DNA from: an uncultured Bacilli bacterium
Lineage (GTDB): Bacteria; Bacillota_I; Bacilli_A; RF39; UBA660
Length of the DNA: 24,666 bases
Assembly (NCBI GenBank): GCA_947628075.1
Contig: CANQYF010000008.1
Coordinates: 1 to 24,666, forward strand
Direction: 5' to 3'
In this document: piece by piece, positions 1-7,383 of the stretch
Layout: the number at the start of each line of letters is the position of its first letter
Position numbering within the stretch: position 1 is the stretch's first letter
Translations under genes and position numbers: made by a program
Notes under the pieces: generated by a model
Databases searched by the model: none
What the model was told of the DNA's origin: nothing
Seen by the model: only the letters and a program-made list of their open reading frames with translations

Positions 1-80
1 CACCTCTTCCCATCCCGAACAGAGAAGTTAAGCACTAATACGCCGACGATAGTGAATGCGAAAATAGGTAGTTGCCTGCT
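1..80 (+). rRNA. rrf: 5S ribosomal RNA, 3' part (5' end cut off by the contig edge)
   Basis: The first bases carry the conserved 5S core (CCATCCCGAACAGAGAAGTT, then AAGC) followed by the 3' half with the GCCGACGATAGT and AATAGGTAGTTGCC elements. The 5' strand of the terminal helix lies outside the window, so the gene is partial. The mature 3' end should be near base 80, just before a run of nine T (80-88) that would act as the rRNA operon terminator. 16S and 23S are expected to the left. A contig edge inside an rRNA operon is typical of assembly collapse at a multicopy repeat. Confidence 0.93.
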
Positions 81-145
81 TTTTTTTTGCCAAAATTTTA
101 AACACAGTTGAATAACTATGTAAAAATACAATTTTATTACATATG

Positions 146-178
146 GTACTTGTTCTAAAAGTACTTTTTATTTATAAT
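146..178 (+). promoter_or_regulatory. Possible promoter of the tsaE operon, with a short hairpin
   Basis: A consensus -10 TATAAT lies at 173-178. The best -35 at 17-nt spacing is the weak TTGTTC (150-155). GTACTT (146-151) and AAGTAC (159-164) can pair and are followed by five T, so the same stretch could instead be a weak second terminator for the rRNA operon. The ribosome binding site GGTGAG is at 186-191. Confidence 0.45.
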
Positions 179-194
179 TATAAATGGTGAGATT

Positions 195-647
195 ATGGAA
201 ATGAAATATATATCAAAAAATATTGATGACACTTTAACTTTAGCAGAAAATATTGAAAGCGAAAAGTTTCCAAATATGGTAATATGTTTAAATGGTGAAC
301 TTGGCAGTGGCAAAACAATTTTTGTTAAAGGTTTTGCTAAAGCTTTAGGAATTGAAGAGAACATTACAAGTCCTACTTTTAATATTATCAAAGAATATCC
401 CATGGGTGAACTTCCCTTATATCATATGGATGTCTATAGATTAGATGAAATGGAAGAAGATATTGGTATAAGAGATTATTATAATAAAGGTGGCGTTACC
501 ATAATTGAATGGGCCGAACTTATTAAAGAAAGTTTACCAGAAGAAAGATTAGAAATTACTATTAAAATAGTTGATGAAAATACTAGGGTATTTGTTTTTA
601 ATCCATTAGGAAGTAAATACGAAGAATTATGTGAATCAATTCTATAG
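195..647 (+). CDS. tsaE: tRNA threonylcarbamoyladenosine biosynthesis ATPase TsaE
   Basis: TsaE is the small P-loop ATPase that works with TsaB and TsaD to transfer the threonylcarbamoyl group onto A37 of tRNAs reading ANN codons (t6A), in the cytoplasm. The 150-residue protein has normal family length. A Walker A loop, GELGSGKT, is at residues 34-41, followed by the family motifs TSPTF (58-62) and HMDVYRL (77-83) and the strand ending IIEWAE. The start is ATG 195 after GGTGAG; ATG 201 is an in-frame alternative with more usual spacing. It is the first gene of a four-gene operon and ends 9 nt before tsaB, whose GGGGGAA ribosome site lies in the gap. Confidence 0.95.
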   Translation: MEMKYISKNIDDTLTLAENIESEKFPNMVICLNGELGSGKTIFVKGFAKALGIEENITSPTFNIIKEYPMGELPLYHMDVYRLDEMEEDIGIRDYYNKGGVTIIEWAELIKESLPEERLEITIKIVDENTRVFVFNPLGSKYEELCESIL

Positions 648-656
648 GGGGAAATA

Positions 657-1196
657 ATGAATTTATTTATTGATACACATCTTAATGATGTAGTAATTAT
701 CTTACATGAAAATGGCAAGATAACAAATATGAAAAAAATTGAAAATAAGAAAGAAAACAGTAAATATATTATGCCATTAATTAAAGAAGTTTTAGACTCT
801 AAAATTCCCGAATCTATTATTGTTGTAAATGGCCCAGGTTCTTTTACAGGAGTAAGATTAGGAGTAACTATTGCTAAAACCTTAGCGTTTACTTTGCAAA
901 TTCCAATAAGAACTATAACCTCATTAGAGTGTTTGAAAGTATGCTCTTTAGAAAATGAGGTTGCTTTTAGTGATAAAAACGGTTATTATATTGGTGTTTT
1001 TGATGAAAAAAATAATTTAAGTAATTATTCTTATTTATCAAATTCTGAATATCTTGAATATGTTAAAACTCATAATGTAGAAACGGACGTTACCATAGAT
1101 TATTTAAAAGTTATAGAATACGCTATGCAAAAAGAAACTAAAAATCCACATGAAACAAATCCAATATATATTAAAAAAATAGATGTTGAAAAATGA
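657..1196 (+). CDS. tsaB: t6A biosynthesis protein TsaB (short form)
   Basis: TsaB is a degenerate ASKHA-fold paralogue of TsaD and the scaffold of the TsaBDE complex. The family signature VNGPGSFTGVRLGV is at residues 57-70, near the dimer interface. At 179 residues it is shorter than typical TsaB proteins (about 220-230). The N-terminal ASKHA half is present and the C-terminal half is reduced, as is common in small genomes; no frameshift is visible. It stops at TGA (1194-1196), which overlaps the ATG of the next gene by 4 nt (ATGA) and shows that TGA is a stop codon in this organism. Confidence 0.93.
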   Translation: MNLFIDTHLNDVVIILHENGKITNMKKIENKKENSKYIMPLIKEVLDSKIPESIIVVNGPGSFTGVRLGVTIAKTLAFTLQIPIRTITSLECLKVCSLENEVAFSDKNGYYIGVFDEKNNLSNYSYLSNSEYLEYVKTHNVETDVTIDYLKVIEYAMQKETKNPHETNPIYIKKIDVEK

Positions 1197-1615
1197 TAAG
1201 AAAAGCAAGAGTAGAAGATATCAAAATTATTAATGAATTTGGAAGTAAATTGATTACCGATTTTCCTAAAAAATATCATTTAGAAGATTATATAAAAAAC
1301 TCTAGTTATATAATTTTAGTAAATGATACAGATAATCGTGTTAATGCTTTTTTAATCGTTTACCAAAATTATGATTTTTATGAATTAGAGGTAATTTTTG
1401 TTTCAGAAATGGATCGTGGTCATGGTATTGCAAGCAATTTAATGGAGTTTTTTATTAATAATTATGTTAAAGAAGGCGAAAGTATAATTTTAGAAGTTGC
1501 TGTTAATAATTTAAATGCTTTAAATTTATATAAAAAATTTAATTTTGAAATTATAAATAAACGCCAAAAATATTATCAGGATACGGATGCATATGTAATG
1601 AAGAAGGTGAAATAA
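1193..1615 (+). CDS. rimI: GNAT N-acetyltransferase, RimI family
   Basis: A 140-residue GCN5-type acetyltransferase placed between tsaB and tsaD, the classic position of RimI, which acetylates the N-terminus of ribosomal protein S18 and possibly other proteins. The acetyl-CoA pyrophosphate loop RGHGIASNL is near residues 77-85, followed by a helix and by LEVAVNNLNALNLYKKFNF, the usual C-terminal GNAT element that contains the N-A-x-x-L-Y motif. It overlaps tsaB by 4 nt and ends exactly where tsaD starts, so translational coupling along the operon is likely. The fold is certain; the S18 substrate is inferred from the family and from position. Confidence 0.88.
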   Translation: MIRKARVEDIKIINEFGSKLITDFPKKYHLEDYIKNSSYIILVNDTDNRVNAFLIVYQNYDFYELEVIFVSEMDRGHGIASNLMEFFINNYVKEGESIILEVAVNNLNALNLYKKFNFEIINKRQKYYQDTDAYVMKKVK

Positions 1616-2620
1616 ATGAAAGATGTAAATATTTTAAGTATAGAAACATCATGTGATGAAACTAGTATTGCTATTGTTAAAAATGGTTGTGAAGTAGTAG
1701 CGTTAACAATTTTAACGCAAATGGATACTCATGCTAATTTTGGAGGAGTTGTACCCGAGATTGCTTCAAGAATGCATACTGAAAATATAACTATGGTTTT
1801 AGAAGAGACATTAAGAAAAGCTAATATGAAAGTAGAAGATTGTGACGCTATTGCGGTTACTTATACCCCGGGCTTATTAGGATCATTACTAGTAGGTATT
1901 GAATTTGCTAAAGTCCTTTCATATGTTTACAAAAAGCCATTAATTAAAGTAAATCATTTAGTTGGCCATATTTACGCTAATAAAATTGATAATAAATTAA
2001 AGTTTCCATGTCTTGCATTAGTTATAAGTGGGGGACATACGGAACTTATTAAAATGACTGGTGACTATGAATTTGAATTATTAGGTGAAACCCAAGATGA
2101 TGCGATAGGAGAAGCTTTTGATAAAGTAGCAAGAGTTATTGGACTTCCTTATCCAGGGGGGCCAAATATAGAAAAATTAGCTAAAGAAGGAAAAAGAAGT
2201 TATAACCTTCCTCATCCTGTAAATGATGAAACTTATAATTTTAGTTATAGTGGTTTAAAAAGTAGTGTAATAAATTTAGTTAATAATGAAAAACAAAGAG
2301 GTCATGAGATAAATAAGGCGGATTTAGCTTGTTCATTTCAAACAACCGCTGTTGAAGAACTAACGAGAAAATTGGAATTAGCTTTAAAAAATACCGGAAT
2401 TAAAAATGTAATTATTGCTGGAGGTGTTTCTGCCAATAAATATTTAAGGGGAGAAATAGCTAAACTATGTGAAAAATATGATGCTACTTTAAATTTACCA
2501 GAGTTTATTTATTGTACAGATAATGCAGCGATGATAGGAGCAGCAGCTTATCCTCTTTATTTGAAAGGCGAATTTGCAGATTTAGATTTAAATGCAGAAT
2601 CAACTTCATCTATATGTTAA
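1616..2620 (+). CDS. tsaD: tRNA N6-adenosine threonylcarbamoyltransferase TsaD
   Basis: TsaD (Kae1/Qri7/YgjD family) is the catalytic subunit that moves threonylcarbamoyl from TC-AMP to A37 of tRNA. The 334-residue protein has normal length. The N-terminal ASKHA motif SIETSCDETS is at 8-17, the metal-binding pair HLVGH is at 114-118, the phosphate loop ISGGHTEL begins near 138, a second nucleotide loop IIAGGVSANKYLR follows, and the C-terminal TDNAAMIG supplies the metal-binding Asp. ATG is at 1616 directly after the rimI stop, with a GAAGGTGA ribosome site inside rimI. The stop overlaps the convergent gene by 4 nt, and no hairpin terminator is visible between them. Confidence 0.97.
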   Translation: MKDVNILSIETSCDETSIAIVKNGCEVVALTILTQMDTHANFGGVVPEIASRMHTENITMVLEETLRKANMKVEDCDAIAVTYTPGLLGSLLVGIEFAKVLSYVYKKPLIKVNHLVGHIYANKIDNKLKFPCLALVISGGHTELIKMTGDYEFELLGETQDDAIGEAFDKVARVIGLPYPGGPNIEKLAKEGKRSYNLPHPVNDETYNFSYSGLKSSVINLVNNEKQRGHEINKADLACSFQTTAVEELTRKLELALKNTGIKNVIIAGGVSANKYLRGEIAKLCEKYDATLNLPEFIYCTDNAAMIGAAAYPLYLKGEFADLDLNAESTSSIC

Positions 2621-3267
2621 TTCTTACTTTTTATAAGAGGAATATGTTTTATAATAACTTTTTCTGGATATACTTTATCTATTAACTTGCCTATACTTGT
2701 TAAAGGTTTAATATTATATTTTCTTAAATTTAATCTAGTAAGTGTTAAAAATGTTATTAATAAATCTAAAAATAATAAAATGGTAATCAATATAAATAAA
2801 ATATTATTTAATTTAGATGTCATTTTTTCTAACTTAGGATTTAACCAAGGATAAATGTATTTTATCAAAATAGCTCCTAAAAATCCCCAGCCAATAATAT
2901 ATGGAATAGTTGTGTAGCCATTTAAATTTAAAAAGTAATTGCTATAATCCCAAAAGCAAATGCCAAACAATAAATGAACAATAAAACCATAACTATATTC
3001 AAATAATCCGCCAATAATTGAAGAATAGAGCCACAATCTAAAAAAATTTTTATTTTTCTTTTTAGATAACAATGCAATAAGTAGGATTATTCCAAAACCA
3101 TAGACAGGATTAAAAGGTCCATATAAAACTGTTTGTCTTGATACCCACGTTTTATTAATTATAAAATTTAAAACTTCTTCATAACAGGCACCAAGAAAGG
3201 AACTAATTAAAAAGATAATAACTATTTTTTTAAAGATTAATTTATAATAATTATTTATTTTCATCAT
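2617..3267 (-). CDS. CmpB-type membrane protein (putative ABC transporter permease family)
   Basis: A 216-residue integral membrane protein with five hydrophobic segments (about residues 12-32, 53-68, 77-98, 120-138, 155-176). The block YGPFNPVYGFG (49-59), a Glu-Tyr pair in GGLFEYSYG (86-94), the W-D-Y-S motif (106-109) and a later G-W-G segment are the hallmark of the family annotated as putative ABC transporter permease (ABC_trans_CmpB, PF06541). No ATPase partner is nearby and the true function of the family is unknown. The start is MM-K at 3267; I see no good ribosome site upstream and only an A/T-rich TATATT just before the ATG, so a leaderless message is possible. It converges on tsaD with overlapping stops. 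Confidence 0.8.
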   Translation of the reverse strand: MMKINNYYKLIFKKIVIIFLISSFLGACYEEVLNFIINKTWVSRQTVLYGPFNPVYGFGIILLIALLSKKKNKNFFRLWLYSSIIGGLFEYSYGFIVHLLFGICFWDYSNYFLNLNGYTTIPYIIGWGFLGAILIKYIYPWLNPKLEKMTSKLNNILFILITILLFLDLLITFLTLTRLNLRKYNIKPLTSIGKLIDKVYPEKVIIKHIPLIKSKN

Positions 3268-3306
3268 AATATAGTTTGATATTATCTGGATAAATTATTC
3301 TGTAAT

Positions 3307-3335
3307 TTTACAAAGACAAAGAAATATGTTATAAT
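3307..3335 (+). promoter_or_regulatory. ssrA promoter
   Basis: -35 TTTACA (3307-3312) and a perfect -10 TATAAT (3330-3335) are separated by 17 nt. The predicted transcription start, about 3342, lies a few bases before the mature tmRNA 5' end at 3346. Confidence 0.85.
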
Positions 3336-3345
3336 ACCCATACAT

Positions 3346-3700
3346 GGGGTAGTTTGGTTTCGACATGTAATACTAGATATGATTGCAAGTGGTAGGCATA
3401 CCTTAAATGCAATAAAAAAATAAATAACGAAACTAATTATAGTTTTGCTCCACAATACGCTTAGAATAAACGCGTAGGAGAACTTTATATATGTTTTTCT
3501 TGTAGAATGTATATAAGGGTAATGAATACAAGATATACTATTTTATTTGATTAATGTAAAATAATGAAAAATTTAATTAATCTCGTTATATAGAAAATGT
3601 GTTGGAGTTGTCTATACAATAAAATAAATTCCAACTAAACTTGTAGATATCATATAATAGATTATATTGGACAGGAGTTCGAATCTCCTCTACTCCACCA
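3346..3700 (+). ncRNA. ssrA: Transfer-messenger RNA (tmRNA)
   Basis: tmRNA rescues stalled ribosomes and tags the nascent protein for proteolysis. The 5' end GGGGTAG (3346-3352) pairs over 7 bp with CTACTCC near the 3' end; the discriminator A and an encoded CCA finish at 3700. The TTTGGTTTCGAC element and the T-arm GGAGTTCGAATCTCC are diagnostic. The tag frame ends at TAG 3462-3464 inside the conserved helix formed by CTCC...TACGC and GCGTA...GGAG. Read back from there the tag ends NNETNYSFAPQYA. The resume codon cannot be fixed: GCA at 3409-3411 is one base out of frame with the tag across a run of seven A (3414-3420). It is one-piece, not permuted. Confidence 0.96.
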
Positions 3701-3748
3701 GATTGATATTGATACTCGGAAAAATTCGGGTTAAATAGAGCCATAGGA

Positions 3749-3785
3749 AAACGACTTGTAAAGAAGTCGTTTTATGTTTTTTTGA
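3749..3785 (+). terminator. Rho-independent terminator of ssrA
   Basis: AAAACGACTT (3749-3758) pairs perfectly with AAGTCGTTTT (3765-3774) around a 6-nt loop and is followed by a T-rich tract (about 3777-3783). It sits about 50 nt after the tmRNA 3' end. Confidence 0.88.
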
Positions 3786-3930
3786 CATATTCATCATAAC
3801 AATATGTTTATAAATAGTTTGTTAATTATAAATAATAACTTTTATATTGTCAAAGAAAAATACGCGTATGATCTATATAATTTCCATAGATAAAATTTAA
3901 ATGACTAATAACTCTAATTAAATATTAATA

Positions 3931-3958
3931 TTGAATTTACCAATTGTTGTTATATAAT
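3931..3958 (+). promoter_or_regulatory. Promoter of the two-gene cassette 3983-4837
   Basis: -35 TTGAAT (3931-3936) and -10 TATAAT (3953-3958) with a 16-nt spacer. The predicted start near 3965 is just ahead of the AAAGGAG ribosome site at 3970-3975. This placement decides the start of the next gene: the TTG at 3944 lies inside the promoter. Confidence 0.75.
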
Positions 3959-3982
3959 AATATTCAAGAAAGGAGTAATGAT

Positions 3983-4267
3983 GTGATAGAGCATTTAGAA
4001 AATATAATTAATGATATTGCTTTAATAAAAAAAACAAATAAATATAATTTAGAACATGTTGATATCACTTTTTTAGAAAATTGTATTGTTGAACTAAAAA
4101 TGAAACTTGAGGAAATAATAGATTTGGAAAAAGTTAAAATGATATCAAAAATTATTTATCAATTAAATATAGATAATACATTTTCTGAACTTACTGATCA
4201 CATTAGTAATGAATTTTATGCTTTTGAATTTATGCTAGAGCAAAAAATCAAAGAAGGAGAATTATAA
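3983..4267 (+). CDS. Small acidic helical protein of unknown function
   Basis: A 94-residue protein read from GTG 3983, chosen because AAAGGAG is 7 nt upstream and the only in-frame start further 5' (TTG 3944) lies within the promoter; ATG 3978 is followed by TGA and cannot be used. The sequence is hydrophilic, rich in Glu, Ile, Asn and Lys, with no Cys cluster, signal peptide or membrane segment, and is predicted by eye to be almost all helix (heptad-like Leu/Ile spacing). I do not recognise a family. The stop TAA (4265-4267) directly abuts the ATG of the next gene, so the two are very probably co-translated and may interact. Confidence 0.7.
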   Translation: MIEHLENIINDIALIKKTNKYNLEHVDITFLENCIVELKMKLEEIIDLEKVKMISKIIYQLNIDNTFSELTDHISNEFYAFEFMLEQKIKEGEL

Positions 4268-4837
4268 ATGGGAGAAAAAGATAAGTATGGATACAAACAT
4301 GATGATGGTCATTATTCAAAAATGACAGGGAACGAAACTAATTCATCATATTCAATATATGATAAAAATCCATCTGAAAAAGGTCATTCAGCTACTCATA
4401 TTAACATTAATACAGATACTGGAAAGGGATCAATAGTAGAACATGGATCTGATGGCAAAACCACAAAAACAGATACAAGTTGTTATCTAACTTCTGCTTG
4501 TATGAAATTCTATCAAGAACAATTTGATGATAACTGTTATGAATTAAGCGTTTTAAGATGGTTTAGAGATAATTTTGTTCCAAAAGAAGATATAGAACAT
4601 TATTATGAAATTGCACCAGTAATAGTTGAGGCAATTAATAAAGAAGAAAAAAGTAACCTTATTTATGACTATATTTATGATAATGTTGTTGATTATTGTG
4701 TCACAAAAATAGAAAACGGAAAATATGATGAAGCATATTCAAGATATAAAAATAGTATTTTATGTTTCGAAGAACAATTTGCAAAGCCACTTTTAGAACA
4801 AAAGCTTTTAGAAACATTAAAAAAAGTTAGAGCATAA
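4268..4837 (+). CDS. CFI-box-like protein of unknown function
   Basis: A 189-residue protein in two parts. Residues 1-70 are hydrophilic and rich in Gly, Ser, Thr, Asp and His, with strands that look like repeats of short charged hairpins. Residues about 72-110 hold CYLTSACM, then after a spacer CYELSVLRWFRD. This arrangement (a Cys-aromatic-aliphatic start, a second Cys, then L-R-x-F-R-D) resembles the CFI-box C-terminal region seen in many uncharacterised bacterial proteins. The rest is helical with an A-Y-S-R-Y-K segment. It has a good GAAGGAG site inside the upstream gene. There is no signal peptide, so it is probably cytosolic. The resemblance is from memory of the motif and the biochemical role is unknown. 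Confidence 0.72.
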   Translation: MGEKDKYGYKHDDGHYSKMTGNETNSSYSIYDKNPSEKGHSATHININTDTGKGSIVEHGSDGKTTKTDTSCYLTSACMKFYQEQFDDNCYELSVLRWFRDNFVPKEDIEHYYEIAPVIVEAINKEEKSNLIYDYIYDNVVDYCVTKIENGKYDEAYSRYKNSILCFEEQFAKPLLEQKLLETLKKVRA

Positions 4838-4841
4838 TAAA

Positions 4842-4880
4842 AAAACTGTTAGTAATGCTATAAAATTAACTAACAGTTTT
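4842..4880. terminator. Bidirectional terminator between convergent genes
   Basis: AAAACTGTTAGT (4842-4853) and ACTAACAGTTTT (4869-4880) form a perfect 12-bp stem with a 15-nt loop, flanked by A-rich sequence on the left and T-rich on the right. It can stop both the plus-strand cassette and the minus-strand genes. Confidence 0.85.
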
Positions 4881-4897
4881 TAATTTAAAATATATTT

Positions 4898-5146
4898 TTA
4901 AGATTTAAGAACATCTTTACTAAAATTATAGAAAAGAGGAATAAGCTTAGTAATTAATTCGTGATCTTCCATTTGATTTAATTCTAATAATGAATCATCA
5001 GCATCTATTTTTACAATCTTTATATTACTATGATTATTTATGTCTACTAAATAAAGATAACAAGTATTTTTATAATCTACTTTACTAGCCACAACATATT
5101 TATTATCATCACTTAAAGTAATAATATCTTGATATTCAATTTTCAT
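4898..5146 (-). CDS. Small conserved-looking protein, DUF1292-like (tentative)
   Basis: An 82-residue protein without membrane segments. Its pattern, a D-I-I-T-L-S-D-D-N-K-Y start, a strand V-A-S-K-V, then C-Y-L-Y-L-V-D-I-N and an acidic middle, looks like the small all-beta DUF1292-type proteins (Asp/Asn-Tyr-Val-V followed by a Y-x-Y-L-V-D strand), but this is a weak resemblance and no function is implied. It directly follows the 5147-5524 gene (TAAATG junction), so it is the second gene of a two-gene unit and ends at the shared bidirectional terminator. The ribosome site is weak, which suggests coupled translation. Confidence 0.65.
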   Translation of the reverse strand: MKIEYQDIITLSDDNKYVVASKVDYKNTCYLYLVDINNHSNIKIVKIDADDSLLELNQMEDHELITKLIPLFYNFSKDVLKS

Positions 5147-5524
5147 TTATTTTTTTCTTTCTCTTTTTAATTCTGGTTCATCATATTCTTTTAATTCAAT
5201 TTTATCTTTTTTTAAATTTTTAAAATTAAAAATCATATTTTTGCAATTATTAATTGCAGTATATATACCACCCAATATTGTTAGAATTGAAACTGAAAAA
5301 CCTAAGCTTTTGAAATTAATAAGCATGTAATCACCAAAATCAATATTTTCTATATCTTTAAAAGGATGCATTGCACTTTCCCATAATAAAGAGCAACCTA
5401 ATATACCAATACCAACAGCTAAAGCACTTGCTCCTAATAAAAGAGTATCTTTATGAATATATTCTTTATCTTTTTCTATCTTTTTTACTAAGAATTTTTT
5501 TCTTTCAATCTTTTCTTCTTCCAT
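5147..5524 (-). CDS. Two-TM membrane protein of unknown function
   Basis: A 125-residue protein with a strongly charged N-terminus (residues 1-25, Glu/Lys rich), two hydrophobic segments (about 27-48 and 70-90) and a charged, Lys/Glu-rich C-terminal tail, consistent with both ends in the cytoplasm. Its ATG at 5524 is preceded by a good AAAGGAG site on the minus strand. It is the first gene of a pair with the 82-residue protein at 4898-5146. I do not recognise a family; it could be an accessory subunit or an unrelated small membrane protein. Confidence 0.68.
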   Translation of the reverse strand: MEEEKIERKKFLVKKIEKDKEYIHKDTLLLGASALAVGIGILGCSLLWESAMHPFKDIENIDFGDYMLINFKSLGFSVSILTILGGIYTAINNCKNMIFNFKNLKKDKIELKEYDEPELKRERKK

Positions 5525-5589
5525 AGTAATCTCCTTTAATTAAATGTTATTATAACATTCAACACCTTAATTAGTAAATGTTTTTATTA

Positions 5590-5621
5590 ATAAAAAAAGA
5601 AAAGAGAATAATCCTTTCTCT
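5590..5621 (-). terminator. Terminator of the DUF421 gene (minus strand)
   Basis: On the minus strand AGAGAA and TTCTCT (plus coordinates 5616-5621 and 5603-5608) pair over 6 bp and are followed by a T-rich tract (plus 5592-5602, A-rich). The stem begins at the stop codon of the 5620-6297 gene. Confidence 0.75.
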
Positions 5622-6297
5622 AATGATTACATAATATAGTGACTTTGTCATTTTTATCAATAGAAAGTAACGCAACATCTTCTATTTTTTGCTTTTTTTC
5701 TTTTAAAAATTTATTGAGCCAAGTTACTGACTTTTTAGCTTTTTTTAATTCATTTTCATTAAGAATACCATCTAAAATAACTAAGTAATTAACAGTTTGT
5801 TTTTTAGCACTTTTTTGAATATTGTTTTTTAAATCTTTACTTGTAACTGGTTGGGATTGGCCTTTTAAAAGAATGGATATATCACCAGATGGCTCTAAAA
5901 TGACACATTCCAATTCATTAATATCAAAACATCCTTTTAAACGACAATTTTCTAATACTTTAGCAACACTTAATTTGGCTATTTCCAAATTAGTATAATT
6001 AAAATTGTTATTTTCGAATAAAACTAAAGGTTCACCATCAATTATTTCTTCCATTGTATGATTATGGTAAGAAAGAAGAGAGGCAAAATAACCTATAAAA
6101 CCAAATACTATCAAAGCAATGATACCATCATAAATAGGAGTATCAACACTTATGATGGCATCAGCAGTAATTGAACCAATAGTAATACTTAAAATATAAT
6201 CGTATAATGTTAAATTCTTTATTTGTTTTTTGCCTAAAATTTTAACTAATATAAAAAGTATTATAAACATAATTATTGATCTTAATACAATTTCCAT
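5620..6297 (-). CDS. DUF421 domain membrane protein, YetF family
   Basis: A 225-residue protein matching the YetF/YrbG/DUF421 layout. There are three hydrophobic segments (about residues 5-20, 30-48, 56-75) with the family signature GKKQIKNLTLYDYILSITIG around residues 22-41, then a cytoplasmic region with DGEPLVLFENN and N-Y-T-N-L, where members usually carry a conserved Arg or His pattern, and a C-terminal regulatory-like domain. Function is unknown; some Bacillus relatives are linked to spores or stress. GGTGAT lies 5 nt before the ATG. It follows the SDR gene by 47 nt on the same strand, so they may share a transcript, and it ends in its own terminator. Confidence 0.88.
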   Translation of the reverse strand: MEIVLRSIIMFIILFILVKILGKKQIKNLTLYDYILSITIGSITADAIISVDTPIYDGIIALIVFGFIGYFASLLSYHNHTMEEIIDGEPLVLFENNNFNYTNLEIAKLSVAKVLENCRLKGCFDINELECVILEPSGDISILLKGQSQPVTSKDLKNNIQKSAKKQTVNYLVILDGILNENELKKAKKSVTWLNKFLKEKKQKIEDVALLSIDKNDKVTILCNH

Positions 6298-6344
6298 ATT
6301 ATCACCAATATTTAATATGTACCAAAAAAATCAAATTATGAGTT

Positions 6345-7264
6345 TTAACCCATTACTTGACCACCATTATTATGAATTACTTGACCAGTTACATAACTAG
6401 AATCATCGCTGGCTAAAAAAACAAAAGTTGGAGCAAGTTCATAAGGCATTGCTCCTCGTGCCATCGCCGCATCAGATCCCAAAGAAGGAATTTTTTCTTT
6501 AACCCAACAAGCAGGTTGTAAAGGTGTCCAAAAAAATCCTGGTGCGATAGCGTTTACTCGAATATTTTTAAGAGCTAAATTTCTAGCTAAGGCTCTTGTA
6601 AAACCTACAATAGCGCATTTAGTGGTAACATAGTCAATTAGTTGAGGATCACCATAAAAAGCAGTAATTGATGATAAATTAATAATTGAATCACCTGACT
6701 TTAAAAAGGGTAATACTTCTTTAGTTAAATAAAACATTCCATAAATGTTTCTTTCATTGTCCAATCAAATTGTTCATCACTTATTTTGGTAAAGTCATCT
6801 TGTTGATATTGAACTCCAGCATTATTAACTAAAATATTAATTTTTCCAAATCTTTCTAAAGTTTTTTCAACTATTTTTTTACAAAAATTCTTATCAGTAA
6901 TATCACCTTCAATTAAAAGACATTCTCCTCCTAATTTATTGATATATTCTTTGGTTTCTTGAGCATCAATATATTCGTTATAGTAAGGGATTACTACTTT
7001 TGCCCCTTCTTTTACAAACGCAATTGCACAAGCTCTACCTAGACCGCTGTCACCACCGGTAATAATTGCCACTTTATCCTTTAATTTACCACTACCTTTG
7101 TAATTGGGGTTATCAAATATTGGCCTTGGTTCCATAATATATTCTAATCCTGGTTGTCTTTTTTGTTCTTGAGCGGGTGCTAGTATCTTATACTTAGTAC
7201 TAGCTATCCCAATGTCATTATAATAATTATAAAATTTGTTGCCAAACTTATAGTCATATTCCAT
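6345..7264 (-). pseudogene. SDR family oxidoreductase (YhdF/YhxC type), frameshifted
   Basis: A short-chain dehydrogenase with the N-terminal extension typical of the glucose/ribitol-dehydrogenase-like and general-stress SDRs, normally about 285-305 residues. The first part (7264 down to about 6750) has a cofactor loop TGGDSGLGRA (69-78) and LVNNAG (145-150). The second part (about 6755 down to 6345) has S-S-I-T-A and the catalytic Y-V-T-T-K pair, A-P-G-F-F-W-T-P and the C-terminal SSYVTGQV. They are in different frames: homology passes from frame to frame between 6743 and 6757, where one base appears to be missing after the FDWTMK segment. All key residues survive, so either a recent inactivation or an assembly error. 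Ribosome site GGAGGA precedes ATG 7264. Confidence 0.9.
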
Positions 7265-7383
7265 ATATTTTCCTCCATTTATACTATATGATTTAAATTA
7301 AATATGGTCTATTCCAATAAATGATTCCAAAAAAATTGCTAAAAATAAAAAAACATTATAAAATATATCTAAGGTGATGCGAA

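Noticed and set aside
155..718. Open frames on the minus strand across tsaE and tsaB
   Set aside because: Both are antisense to confident genes and lack start signals.
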